64,000 nucleotides of DNA from Oscillospiraceae bacterium (GTDB lineage Bacteria; Bacillota; Clostridia; Oscillospirales; Oscillospiraceae), in assembly GCA_021770845.1 (NCBI GenBank), contig JAETQF010000015.1:1-64000 (forward strand), given 5' to 3'. The notes under the pieces are model-generated. The model did not search any database and had not been told where the DNA came from. It saw nothing but the letters and a program-made list of their open reading frames with translations. The translations under genes were made by a program, and so were the position numbers. Shown here one piece after another: positions 54,036-64,000 of the stretch. The first letter of the stretch is position 1; every line of letters begins with the position of its first letter.

Positions 54036-55325
54036 TCAGTCCCCGGTGACCATCATGTTGGGCCAGCGATCCTCCATCCGCTCGTCCCCGTACTGGCTGT
54101 CCAGGAACTCCTCAAAGGCGTTGGCGGGCTCGGGCTGGACGGCCCGGCCGCCGTAGCGGATCATGGCGGCGCTGGTGAGCAGGGCGTTGCAGGCCATGAA
54201 GAACACCACGATCCAGGTGAGGATCTTGCCCGCCAGGGCGGGGAGGGACTCGATGCCCCTGGACATGGGCGGGTAGATCCCCTTGATCCACACCACCGCC
54301 AGCACGCCCCAGAAGAAGCAGAACAGCACGTTGGTGCGCCCGCCGATGTTCAGCGGCATCTCGCTGTAGTCCCAGAACACGGTGCCGAACACCAGCTCGG
54401 TGAACACGCTGCATAAGTACTCGTAGGCGCCCCCCACCACGAACCCGGCCAGGAACACATAGCGGTCGTTTTTGTCCGCCAGCCCCTGGAGGGCCACGGT
54501 GAGCACCACCGCTCCCAGCCCCCACACAAAGCTGAAGGGGCCGTAGAGCACGCTGGAGCGGTTCATCCACTGGCCGTCCACCAGGCCGCACCAGAAGGTC
54601 TCGATGATATCCCCCAGCAGGGCGGAGAGGAGAAACACCCACACCAGCTTGTCCCAGCACAGGCCCTTGGCGAAGGTGTAGGCCCCCTCCTCCGCCCCGG
54701 GGCGCTGCTCCAGGCCGGGGTAGGCTTTTTGAAGGCGCTTCCAGACGGCGCGGTAGATCCGATCCGCCAGCTTCTTCTGGCCGCTGCCCGCTTGCAGGGC
54801 CTCGTACCGGGAGGCGTCCCCGGTGCGCACGGCGTAGAACACGGCGGCGAAGTCCAGGGCGATGAGGGCCAGCGCCGCCAGCACTACGATGTGCCGGACA
54901 ATCTCCGGGATCAGCAGCACCCCCGCCAGCAGCACCGGGTGGATGACAAGATAGGCCAGATAGTACACCGCCGCCGCCAGCAGGGAGGCGGCCAGCCCCT
55001 TCCCGGTGCCGGACAGCAGGCGGCTGCGCTCCTGGTTCCACCGGATCTTGGGGCCCACCCGCTGGAAAAAGTGGTCGCCGATGCGCTCCACCACCGAGGA
55101 CACCGCCAGGGTGGCCAGGAAGGACAGGATGTGCCGCCCCGCCAGGGTGGGCAGGATGATCAGCAGCAGTACAAAGGTGAAGCCGTAGGACAGCACCAGC
55201 GGCAGGGCCACCACGCCCCGGTTGCAGAACCTCCGGCGCACCACGGCGTAGTACCCGGCCTCCGCCGCCCAGCCCAGGAAGGAATAGATCAGCAGAAACA
55301 GGGCCAGATCATACAGGTCATACAT
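54036..55325 (-). CDS. CmpB-type membrane protein with a duplicated domain (PF06541)
   Basis: A 429-aa membrane protein. The CmpB-type unit (LFLLIYSFLGWAAEAGYYAVVRRRFCNRG, then ALPLVLSYGF) occurs at the N-terminus. A second copy starts near residue 232 (VFLLSALLGDIIETFWCGLVDGQWMNRS, then LYGPFSFVWGLG). Most family members have a single unit of 150-200 aa. The family is annotated as a putative ABC permease but no ATPase is near. Role unknown. Confidence 0.8.
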   Translation of the reverse strand: MYDLYDLALFLLIYSFLGWAAEAGYYAVVRRRFCNRGVVALPLVLSYGFTFVLLLIILPTLAGRHILSFLATLAVSSVVERIGDHFFQRVGPKIRWNQERSRLLSGTGKGLAASLLAAAVYYLAYLVIHPVLLAGVLLIPEIVRHIVVLAALALIALDFAAVFYAVRTGDASRYEALQAGSGQKKLADRIYRAVWKRLQKAYPGLEQRPGAEEGAYTFAKGLCWDKLVWVFLLSALLGDIIETFWCGLVDGQWMNRSSVLYGPFSFVWGLGAVVLTVALQGLADKNDRYVFLAGFVVGGAYEYLCSVFTELVFGTVFWDYSEMPLNIGGRTNVLFCFFWGVLAVVWIKGIYPPMSRGIESLPALAGKILTWIVVFFMACNALLTSAAMIRYGGRAVQPEPANAFEEFLDSQYGDERMEDRWPNMMVTGD

Positions 55326-55360
55326 AGGGGGACACGGCCTTTCTCTCTATGGTTGGACAA

Positions 55361-55400
55361 GACCGCACAACGCGGCGCGGGCGCGGCTGTGCGGTCTTGC
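55361..55400 (-). terminator. Terminator of the ATP synthase operon
   Basis: AAGACCGCACA/TGTGCGGTCTT, 11 bp with an 18-base GC-rich loop; the T run is weak. Confidence 0.6.
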
Positions 55401-55427
55401 TTTGTTGCGGCGCTGTACCGGCGGGGG

Positions 55428-55840
55428 CTACCGCCCGACGCCGTGGGACTTGACCCGCAGGCGGTTCAGCGCCCGGGCCAGGGTGGCCTGGGCCACCTGG
55501 TGCTCCTGGCGGCTCTTTTTTTGCAGCAGGGCCTCCCGGGCCTCGTCGGCCTCCCGGCGGGCCCGCACCTCGTCGATCTCCTCCGGGCGCTCGGCGGAGT
55601 CCACCAGTACCAGCACCTCATTCTTCTCCACTTTCACCATGCCGGGGGAGACGGCGGCCAGCTGTACCTCGCCGTCCGGGGGCTGCCAGCGCAGCGTGCC
55701 GGGCTGGACGGCGGCGATCATGGGGCTGTGGTGGGCCAGGATGCCCTGCTCCCCGTCGCTGGTGGGGATGGTGAGGCTGACGCAGGGCCCCTCATAGAAG
55801 GTGCGGTCGGCGGCCAGAATGTGTACCTGAAAGGCGTCCA

Positions 55841-55841
<1 letters not shown>
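55428..55841 (-). CDS. atpC: F1 ATP synthase epsilon subunit
   Basis: A 137-aa subunit. The beta barrel has FQVHILAADRTFYEG, SDGEQGILAHHSPMIAAVQPG and VSPGMVKVEKNEVLVLVD; a helical hairpin follows. It links gamma to the c ring and can brake ATP hydrolysis. Its ATG overlaps the atpD stop (TAATG), so the two are coupled. Last gene of the operon. Confidence 0.93.
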
Positions 55842-58146
<2,305 letters not shown>

Positions 58147-58147
58147 G

Positions 58148-59908
58148 TCAGCCGCCCTGCTTTCCGCCGCCCCGGAACTGCTCCAGGTATTCGTGGGCCA
58201 AGGTCAGGATCTCCTCCCGATCCTCCGGGGGGAGCTGGCCGGTCAGGTCGATGCGGCGGCACAGGTCGGCGCCGCTGGTTTCCACGTAGTCCAGCAGGCC
58301 CGCCCGGAAGGCGTCCATCCGCTCCAGGGGCACATCCTGCATCACGTGGCCCAGGGCGGACACCAGAATGACCACCTGCTGGTGCTGGGAGAAGGGGGCG
58401 TACTGGGGCTGGCGCAGCAGGCGCATGAGCCCCTGGCCGTAGGTGAGCTGCCGCTTGGTGGCGTCGTCCAGGTCGCTGGAGAACTGGGTGAACACCTCCA
58501 TCTCCCGGTACTGGGCCAGCTCCAGCCGGATGGCCCCGGCGGCGGACTTCATGGCCTTGGTCTGAGCGTCGCCGCCTACACGGGACACGGACAGGCCCAC
58601 GTTGACGGCGGGCCGCTGGCCGGAGAAGAACAGGTCGCTCTCCAGGAAGATCTGGCCGTCGGTGATGGAGATGATATTGGTGGGGATATAGGCGGACACG
58701 TCCCCCGCCTGGGTCTCCACGATGGGCAGGGCGGTCATGCTGCCGCCCCCCAGCTCGTCGCTGAGGTGGGCGGATCGCTCCAGCAGCCGGGAGTGGAGGT
58801 AGAACACGTCGCCGGGGTAGGCTTCCCGGCCGGGGGAGCGCTCCAGCAGCAGGGACAGGGCCCGGTAGGCCACCGCGTGCTTGCTGAGGTCGTCGTAGAC
58901 GATGAGCACGTCCCGGCCCTGGTGCATGAAGTGCTCGCCCAGGGCGCAGCCGGCGTAGGGGGCGATATACTGCAATGCGGCGGACGCCCCGGCGGGGGCG
59001 GAGATGACACAGGTGTAGTCCATGGCCCCCCGGCGCTTCAGGTTCTCCACCAGCTGGGCCACCGAGCTGGTCTTTTGGCCGATGGCCACATAGATGCACA
59101 CCACGTCCTTGCCCTTCTGGTTGAGGATGGTGTCAATGGCCACGGCGGTCTTGCCCGTCTGCCGGTCGCCGATGATGAGCTCCCGCTGGCCCCGGCCGAT
59201 GGGGAACATGGAGTCGATGGCCAGCAGGCCGGTCTCCATGGGGGCGTTCACCGGCTGGCGATCCAGGATGCCGGGGGCGGGGGCCTCAATGGGCCGGCGG
59301 CCCTGGGGGCGCAGGCGGCCCCGGCCGTCGATGGGCTGGCCCAGGGCGTCCACCACCCGGCCCAGGAACTCGTCGCCCACGGGCATACCGGCGGTTTTCA
59401 GGGTGCGGCGCACCATGCTGCCCGCGCTGATGGCCTCGCTGTCCCCGAACAGAATGCAGCTCAGGCCGTCGGGCCGCAGATCCTGCACCATGCCCCGCAC
59501 GCCGCCCGAGAAGATCAGGATCTCGCCGTACTGGGCGTGCTCCAGGCCGGTGACGGTGGCGATCTCGCTGTCCACGGTGCGCACGGTGCCGATCTCCTCC
59601 GGGACGGCGGCCAGCTCCCAGTCGTCCACCGCCTGGCGCATCAGGGGGAGCAGGTCGTCCTTCCCCGGCTGGAGCTGCCGCAGGTAGTCGGTGAACTGCC
59701 GCACCCGGCCGTCGAACGTCCAGTCGTACACGTCGGAGCCCACCTGGAGCCGGAAGCCGCTTTTCAGGGCGGCGTCCTCCTCCCAGTGGAGGGGAACCGT
59801 CCGGTGGTAGGTGCGGGTGAGGAACTCCTCAAACCGGTGGAGCTGTTCGCCGGTGGGGCGGGCGGCGCTGCGCAGCTCGGCGCTGAGCCGGCTCCTACTT
59901 GCTCTCAT
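58148..59908 (-). CDS. atpA: ATP synthase alpha subunit with an N-terminal delta (OSCP)-like domain
   Basis: A 586-aa protein, about 80 residues longer than normal AtpA (~505). Residues about 10-80 match the C-terminal part of the delta subunit (AtpH): FEEFLTRTYHRTVPLHWEED, then LKSGFRLQVGSDVYDWTFDG and RQFTDYL. Alpha follows, with GTVRTVDSEIATVTGLE, Walker A GDRQTGKTA (about 247-255) and PAVNVGLSVSRVGG with the Arg finger. No separate atpH exists between atpF and atpA. The ATG at 59908 has GGGAGG eight bases upstream and lies inside the end of atpF, so the long start is real. Confidence 0.9.
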   Translation of the reverse strand: MRASRSRLSAELRSAARPTGEQLHRFEEFLTRTYHRTVPLHWEEDAALKSGFRLQVGSDVYDWTFDGRVRQFTDYLRQLQPGKDDLLPLMRQAVDDWELAAVPEEIGTVRTVDSEIATVTGLEHAQYGEILIFSGGVRGMVQDLRPDGLSCILFGDSEAISAGSMVRRTLKTAGMPVGDEFLGRVVDALGQPIDGRGRLRPQGRRPIEAPAPGILDRQPVNAPMETGLLAIDSMFPIGRGQRELIIGDRQTGKTAVAIDTILNQKGKDVVCIYVAIGQKTSSVAQLVENLKRRGAMDYTCVISAPAGASAALQYIAPYAGCALGEHFMHQGRDVLIVYDDLSKHAVAYRALSLLLERSPGREAYPGDVFYLHSRLLERSAHLSDELGGGSMTALPIVETQAGDVSAYIPTNIISITDGQIFLESDLFFSGQRPAVNVGLSVSRVGGDAQTKAMKSAAGAIRLELAQYREMEVFTQFSSDLDDATKRQLTYGQGLMRLLRQPQYAPFSQHQQVVILVSALGHVMQDVPLERMDAFRAGLLDYVETSGADLCRRIDLTGQLPPEDREEILTLAHEYLEQFRGGGKQGG

Positions 59909-60386
59909 GGGCCGCGCCTCCCTCTGCCAGATCTAAAAACTGGTCGAAGGGATCCTCGTGGAGGGCCAGCCGCTGGGCCGCCGTCTCCGCCAGCCTGCGG
60001 ATGTCCTGCTGGGAGTCGTACAGGGCCTGCTCCCGGGTGCGCTCCGCGTCGGCGTGGGCCCGGGACACGATGAGCTCGGCCTGGGCCTGGGCCTGATCCA
60101 GCTGCTCTTGAACGGACTGCTGGAGGGACTGCTGGGCCTTGGCGCGGGACTGGCGGATCTCCTCCTCCGCCCCCTCCAGCTTCTCCTTGTACTCCGTCTG
60201 GATCCGATCCGCCTGGGCCAGCTTGTCCTGGGCCTGCTGATCCAGCTGGCGGTAGTGCTCGTCCCGCTTGGCCATGAACTGCTTCACCGGCTTGTACAGC
60301 AGGAAGTACAGCCCGCCCACCAGGATGGCCAGGTTCATCCAGTGCAGCAGAATCTGCTGCGGGTCAATGTTTAAAGGCCACGGCAT
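59895..60386 (-). CDS. atpF: Fo ATP synthase b subunit
   Basis: A 163-aa subunit. It has one N-terminal span (LHWMNLAILVGGLYFLLYKPV) followed by a long coiled-coil rich in Gln/Glu/Arg (EHYRQLDQQAQDKLAQADR). It is the peripheral stalk. ATG 60386 is preferred because AAAGGAGG lies ten bases upstream; the upstream in-frame start is doubtful. Its last 14 bases overlap the start of the [10 protein letters not shown] gene. Confidence 0.93.
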   Translation of the reverse strand: MPWPLNIDPQQILLHWMNLAILVGGLYFLLYKPVKQFMAKRDEHYRQLDQQAQDKLAQADRIQTEYKEKLEGAEEEIRQSRAKAQQSLQQSVQEQLDQAQAQAELIVSRAHADAERTREQALYDSQQDIRRLAETAAQRLALHEDPFDQFLDLAEGGAAHESK

Positions 60387-60405
60387 TTTGCAAACGCCTC
60401 CTTTG

Positions 60406-60768
60406 TTACAGCACAAAGATGATCAGGATGACCACCAGCAGGGCGTAGATGATGGCCGTCTCGATAAACACCAGGCCCAGCATCAGGGTGGTGCGCACCT
60501 TGCCCTCCGCCTCGGGCTGGCGGGCGATGCTCTCAGTGGACTTGGCGGTGGCCAGGCCCATACCCACGGCGCCGCCGGCGGCGGCGATGCCCACGGCGAT
60601 GCCCGCGGCGATGGCCTTCAGGCCGATGGTGGAGCCCTCCTCCGTCTCGGACTGGGCGGCGTCCTCCCCCCGGGCGGGGGCGTCGGAGGCAAAGGCGGGG
60701 GCGGCCAGGGCCAGAGTGAGCACCAGCGCGCCGGCCAGGATCAGGATCTTCTTCAGCAGATGTTTCAT
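60406..60768 (-). CDS. atpE: Fo ATP synthase c subunit with N-terminal signal-like extension
   Basis: A 120-aa c subunit. Residues 1-~28 form a signal-like hydrophobic start (LILAGALVLTLALAAPAFAS), and an acidic linker to ~45 follows. The helical hairpin has GIAVGIAAAGGAVGMGLAT, the loop IARQPE and the ion-binding Glu103 in LVFIETAIIYAL. The usual c subunit is ~75-90 aa. The Gln typical of Na+-type rings is Met70 here, so H+ is more likely, though ET after the site is seen in Na+ types too. Confidence 0.93.
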   Translation of the reverse strand: MKHLLKKILILAGALVLTLALAAPAFASDAPARGEDAAQSETEEGSTIGLKAIAAGIAVGIAAAGGAVGMGLATAKSTESIARQPEAEGKVRTTLMLGLVFIETAIIYALLVVILIIFVL

Positions 60769-60817
60769 GGGGTATGACCTCCTTGAAGTTGTTGTCTTTC
60801 TTGATGGGGACGGGCCG

Positions 60818-61657
60818 TCAGGCGTGCTCCGCCGGGGCGGGCGCCTGCTTCTTCTTGGGCTTGGGCGGGGAGGGCTCGGACACCTCGCCGTAGTACATGG
60901 ACGTGAGCATCGTCAGCACGTAGGTCTGGATGACGGCGTGGAGCAGGGTGAACAGCACGCCCACCACCACCGGCAGCACGAAACTCAGGTTCACGTAGTA
61001 GTAGACCAGCTCCGTCACCAGCAGGCCGCTGAGCAGGGCGCCGAACAGACGGAAGCTCATGGAGATGGGCAGGGAGAACTCCTTCAGGGTCTTGCCCACG
61101 CCCTTCACGCCGTTGGCGGCGATGCCGCCGGACAGGATCACCAGATAGGACAGGGTGCCCAGGGCGATGGCGGCGTTCACGTCGGACAGGGGGGCGGGCA
61201 GGGTGATGGGGTGCCCCCCCACGGTCACCGCCTGGATGCCCAGCAGCTCAAACAGGGTGCCCACGAAGATGAAGGCGCCGGCGGCGAAGATGTAGGCCCC
61301 CACGAACCGGAAGCGGTGGGGGCTGGCCCCCCGGGCCATGTTGTCAAAGAGGCCCACCGCCTGCTCCAGCAGGAGCTGGAGCTTACCGGGGATATACCGG
61401 AAGCGGGGGACGGCGAATATACGGATCAGGGCGGCGGCGATCAGCAGGATGATCGTCACCAGGAAGGCGGAGATCAGGCCTGGGTTGACCTCCTTCAGGC
61501 CCAGCAGGCTGATCCGGTTCACGTCGTGGAGCACCGCGTCCCGCATGGTTTCCTGGACGGTCTCCACCCGCTCCCCGGGGCCGGCCAGCAGCGCCCCGGC
61601 CAGCAGCAGGAGCACGATCCCGATCCACACCGCCAGCCCTTTTTTGTGCTGGTTCAT
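60818..61657 (-). CDS. atpB: Fo ATP synthase a subunit
   Basis: A 279-aa membrane protein with an N-terminal span and five to six helices. The conserved Arg helix is ISMSFRLFGALLSGLLVTELV, and the last helices have HAVIQTYVLTMLTSMYYGE. It forms the ion path with the c ring. ATG 61657 is preferred to TTG just before it, with AAGGGATG upstream. First gene of the operon atpB-E-F-(H)A-G-D-C. Confidence 0.93.
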   Translation of the reverse strand: MNQHKKGLAVWIGIVLLLLAGALLAGPGERVETVQETMRDAVLHDVNRISLLGLKEVNPGLISAFLVTIILLIAAALIRIFAVPRFRYIPGKLQLLLEQAVGLFDNMARGASPHRFRFVGAYIFAAGAFIFVGTLFELLGIQAVTVGGHPITLPAPLSDVNAAIALGTLSYLVILSGGIAANGVKGVGKTLKEFSLPISMSFRLFGALLSGLLVTELVYYYVNLSFVLPVVVGVLFTLLHAVIQTYVLTMLTSMYYGEVSEPSPPKPKKKQAPAPAEHA

Positions 61658-61743
61658 CAAGCATCCCTTCTCTCAATGAAATCCTTTGGGCTCCCATTCT
61701 TTCCAGAAGCCCCGCGCCCGTGTGGGCCGGACGCATCGTCCCC

Positions 61744-61749
61744 ATTGTA
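61744..61749 (-). promoter_or_regulatory. Extended -10 promoter of the ATP synthase operon
   Basis: On the minus strand TACAAT preceded by TGC. The -35 (TGGAAA) is weak. Confidence 0.55.
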
Positions 61750-61898
61750 GCACCGTTGCCAATAACTTTCCAGCGGCGGGGCCCTCCTTTTTCCGGGAAA
61801 ACCGCACAGACTTTTGAACGCATTTTGTAAATTTTTGTGGAGTTTACCCGGGGGCTGAAAAAGGGGGGCCAAAGCGGGGGAAATTCCCCCGGGAGGCC

Positions 61899-61927
61899 GT
61901 GACAAACGGCCCGGATTGTGGTATGAT
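61899..61927 (+). promoter_or_regulatory. Promoter of the DUF4317 gene
   Basis: GTGACA (61899-61904), 17 bases, TATGAT (61922-61927). The 320-base gap to atpB also holds a GGGGGAAATTCCCCC palindrome near 61876-61890. I see no gene in it. Confidence 0.7.
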
Positions 61928-61984
61928 AACAAAACATTACCGTCCGCGCCCAGCGGCGCGGGACTTTGACAAGCGAGGGATACC

Positions 61985-63145
61985 ATGAATCAGAAAGAAC
62001 TGGGCGAGCTGCGCCGGCGGCTGCGCCCCGGAAAGAATAACCTCAGCCATGTGTACGGCTGCTATGTGAGCCCCCTGAAGGAGATCATCGCGGAGGTGGA
62101 TCAGCCCCTGTCCCTGCTGAACGAGGACGACGTGGAGAGCTGCCTGGCCCTGCTGCGCAAGGCCCTGTCCGGCGGGCTGGGCCGCAACCTGATCGACGTG
62201 GAATTCTCCACCCGGCAGGTGGCGGAGGGGGAGGAGCTGAAGCGGCTCCAGGCCCTTCGGGAGGCCAGACTGAAGGACGCCGCCGCCCGCCGGGCCTTCT
62301 ATGAGACGGTCATCCAGAACCTGGAGCTGGGGGAGGACAGCTACCTGATCCTGCTGGCCCAGGAGAGCTACGACGTGCCCTTCCGCACCCGGAACGACGA
62401 GACGCTGGACGACGCCTCTGAGACGGTGTACTCCTACCTGCTGTGCGCGGTATGCCCCATGCGGGAGGGAAAGCCGGGGCTGGGCTACGTGCCCAACGAG
62501 AACGCCCTCCACGTGAAAACCGCCGGACGGCTGGCCGCCCCGCCGGAGGTGGGCTTCCTGTGGCCCGCCTTTGACGACCGGGCCGCCAACCTGTACAACG
62601 CGCTGTACTACGCCCGCAAGCCGGAGCTGCTCCACGGGGAGTTCCTCAGCGGGGTGTTCGGCACGGAGCCGCCCCTGTCCGCCCCGGAGCAGCGGGAGGC
62701 CTTTGAGACCGCCCTCACCGACGCCTTGGGCGCGGAGTGCAGCATGGAGCTGGTGCAGGCCGTCCACGAGCAGCTTCGGGAGCGCATCGAGCTGCACAAG
62801 GAGAGCCGGGATCCGGAGCCCCTCACCGTCACGGCCAAGGACGTGGGCGGGATGCTGCGGGAGTGCGGCGTGGAGGCGGAGCGGGTGTCCGCCTTCCAGG
62901 ACTACTGCGGCCAGCGGCTGGGCGAGGAGGCGGCGGTGGATCCCGCCAACCTCATCGACAGCAAGCGCTTCCAGATCAAGGCCGGGGAGATCACCATCAC
63001 CGTGAAGCCGGAGCTCAGCGGCCAGGTGGAGTCCCGGGTGCTGGAGGGGCGTACTTATCTGCTCATCCCCGCCGGGGACGGGGTGGAGGTGAACGGCCTG
63101 CCGGTGGAGCTGGAGGCCGAGGCCCAGCCCGCGGCCCAGGCGTGA
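61985..63145 (+). CDS. DUF4317-family protein
   Basis: A 386-aa cytoplasmic protein of a family common in Clostridia. The start ELRRRLRPGKNNLSHVYGCYV and the later FLWPAFDDRAANLYNALYY are typical of DUF4317. The C-terminus has a strand-rich end (FQIKAGEITITVKPEL). No known catalytic motif. Function unknown. It is followed after 31 bases by the barnase-like gene and may share its transcript. Confidence 0.85.
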   Translation: MNQKELGELRRRLRPGKNNLSHVYGCYVSPLKEIIAEVDQPLSLLNEDDVESCLALLRKALSGGLGRNLIDVEFSTRQVAEGEELKRLQALREARLKDAAARRAFYETVIQNLELGEDSYLILLAQESYDVPFRTRNDETLDDASETVYSYLLCAVCPMREGKPGLGYVPNENALHVKTAGRLAAPPEVGFLWPAFDDRAANLYNALYYARKPELLHGEFLSGVFGTEPPLSAPEQREAFETALTDALGAECSMELVQAVHEQLRERIELHKESRDPEPLTVTAKDVGGMLRECGVEAERVSAFQDYCGQRLGEEAAVDPANLIDSKRFQIKAGEITITVKPELSGQVESRVLEGRTYLLIPAGDGVEVNGLPVELEAEAQPAAQA

Positions 63146-63176
63146 GGCCCGGGTGGAACAGGAGGGAGGGATTGTC

Positions 63177-63779
63177 ATGCTGAAACGGATCACCGCCTGG
63201 CTGCTGGCTGCGGTGTGGGCGCTGGTTCTGACGGGCTGCAGCCCGGGGACGGGGGCCGTCCAGAGCCCGGAGGGGACGGTGTTCCTGCCCTCCGCCGTCC
63301 AGACGGAGCTGCCGGAGACGGAGGTTCCGGAGGCGGCGGGGCCGGATACGCCGATCCCTGAGACGGCGGCGCCGGAGACTCCAGCTCCAGTGGAGGACAC
63401 CCCGGCCCCGGCCACCGAGGCCCCGGGGGTGGACGAGGACGGCTTTTACCACACCAAGGATGAGGTGGCGCTGTACCTCCACCTGTACGGCCATCTGCCC
63501 GCGAACTACGTCACCAAGCGGGAGGCCCAGGAGCTGGGCTGGACGGGGGGCAGCGTGGAGCGGTACGCCGGGGAGGGGACGGCCATCGGCGGCAGCCGCT
63601 TCGGGAATTACGAGGGCCAGCTGCCGGAGAAGGAGGGCCGAACCTATCAGGAGTGCGACATCGACACGGTGGGGCGCTCCTCCCGGGGGGCCAAGCGGAT
63701 CGTGTTCTCCAACGACGGGCTGATCTACTACACCGGGGATCACTACGAGAGCTTTGAGCTGCTCTATGGGGAGCCTTGA
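63177..63779 (+). CDS. Barnase-family ribonuclease with a lipoprotein signal
   Basis: A 200-aa protein. A lipobox (LVLTGC) at about 14-19 predicts lipid attachment, then a Thr/Glu/Pro-rich linker to about 85. The RNase domain starts YHTKDEVALYLHLYGHLP. Barnase marks are ANYVTKREAQELGW, IGGSRFGNYEGQLP, the catalytic Glu in YQECDID, Arg in GAKRIVFS, and His in GDHYESF. So all three catalytic residues are kept. GGAGGGAGGG precedes ATG 63177. Its stop is one base before the barstar-like gene. Confidence 0.9.
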   Translation: MLKRITAWLLAAVWALVLTGCSPGTGAVQSPEGTVFLPSAVQTELPETEVPEAAGPDTPIPETAAPETPAPVEDTPAPATEAPGVDEDGFYHTKDEVALYLHLYGHLPANYVTKREAQELGWTGGSVERYAGEGTAIGGSRFGNYEGQLPEKEGRTYQECDIDTVGRSSRGAKRIVFSNDGLIYYTGDHYESFELLYGEP

Positions 63780-63780
63780 T

Positions 63781-64000
63781 ATGCGTCAAATTGAATTGGA
63801 TGGGGCCTGCCTGTGCCGGAGGAAACAGGCCATGGACTATTTGAGCGCGCGGCTGGAGCTGCCGGAGTGGTGGGGGCGGAATCTGGACGCCCTGCACGAC
63901 TGTCTGACGGAGCCGGGGGAGCCCAGGCTGCTGGTACTGGCGGATCGGGCGGCTATGGAGGGCGCGCCCTTTGGCCGCCGGCTGCTGCGGGTGCTGGAGG
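63781..64000 (+). CDS. Barstar-family ribonuclease inhibitor (cut by window end)
   Basis: The first 73 codons of a barstar-like protein, open to the window end. IELDGACLCRRKQAMDYLSARLELPEWWGRNLDALHDCL is the barstar pattern, with the LPxWWGRNLDAL helix that fits into the RNase active site. It starts right after the barnase gene, so the toxin and its inhibitor are made together. The C-terminal part is outside the window. Confidence 0.88.
   Translation, partial: MRQIELDGACLCRRKQAMDYLSARLELPEWWGRNLDALHDCLTEPGEPRLLVLADRAAMEGAPFGRRLLRVLE

Overview
The window is about 64 kb of GC-rich DNA with strong Shine-Dalgarno sites, Firmicute-type sigma-A promoters, spore-formation genes (yabP/yabQ, a ylbJ-like gene, a SpoVB-like flippase), the WalRK system, NADH-linked [FeFe]-hydrogenase genes and a long-form HPF. 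Together these point to an anaerobic, spore-forming, high-GC Clostridia bacterium, most likely Oscillospiraceae (Flavonifractor/Lawsonibacter-like). That placement is inferred from gene content and style, not from a marker gene. I see no rRNA, CRISPR array, transposase or complete prophage.

Layout. 0-8 kb: the end of an aldo/keto reductase, a minus-strand tRNA-Pro followed upstream by two broken tRNA-Pro copies, a TrmB-GNAT fusion, a membrane XRE regulator, a hemolysin-III-type protein, HemW, and a large S-layer-anchored phosphodiester glycosidase followed by a palindromic repeat element. 8-14 kb: a cupin/SDR/cyclase catabolic operon divergent from an HxlR regulator, then a guanine-riboswitch-controlled purine permease divergent from a purine phosphoribosyltransferase. 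14-21 kb: on the minus strand, nudix-walR-walK-yycH-yycI, then a SpoVB-like flippase and a glutamine amidotransferase. 21-28 kb: feoA-feoB plus a small Cys-rich partner, an alpha-amylase, a DUF305-like protein and prfC. 28-37 kb, plus strand: an orphan holin/endolysin pair, a small ribbon-helix-helix gene, a Tyr-rich leader peptide and attenuator before aroF-tyrA, a Nudix enzyme, an AI-2E-type permease, a sigma-E-type yabP-yabQ-divIC-S1 cluster, an amidohydrolase and hpf. 37-44 kb, minus strand: a Nudix enzyme, a small Cys protein, a ylbJ-like gene, a MATE exporter and a BceAB-like ABC pair. 44-52.5 kb: the hydrogenase region. 52.6-55.3 kb: a MATE exporter and a duplicated CmpB-type membrane protein. 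55.4-61.7 kb: the F1Fo ATP synthase operon, with no separate atpH. 62-64 kb: a DUF4317 gene and a barnase/barstar pair, cut by the window end.

How the parts work together. The hydrogenase region has two transcription blocks. Upstream lie DRTGG, HATPase, a hydrogenase-like protein with sensory-type changes in its H-cluster motifs, a second DRTGG and a PHP protein. Downstream lie hndA, a second HATPase, hndB, hndC and hndD, which look like an NADH-dependent, possibly electron-bifurcating hydrogenase. The upstream block may sense H2 or redox state and tune the enzyme. The aroF leader suggests the first step of aromatic synthesis and tyrA are controlled by tyrosyl-tRNA supply. The purine permease and PRTase form a salvage pair. 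The ATP synthase carries a delta-like domain on the N-terminus of alpha.

The points most worth following are the [10 protein letters not shown] ATP synthase fusion, the sensory hydrogenase block, the Tyr leader attenuator, the cupin/SDR/cyclase operon, the lipoprotein barnase with barstar, two candidate small RNAs, and the tRNA-Pro remnant array.
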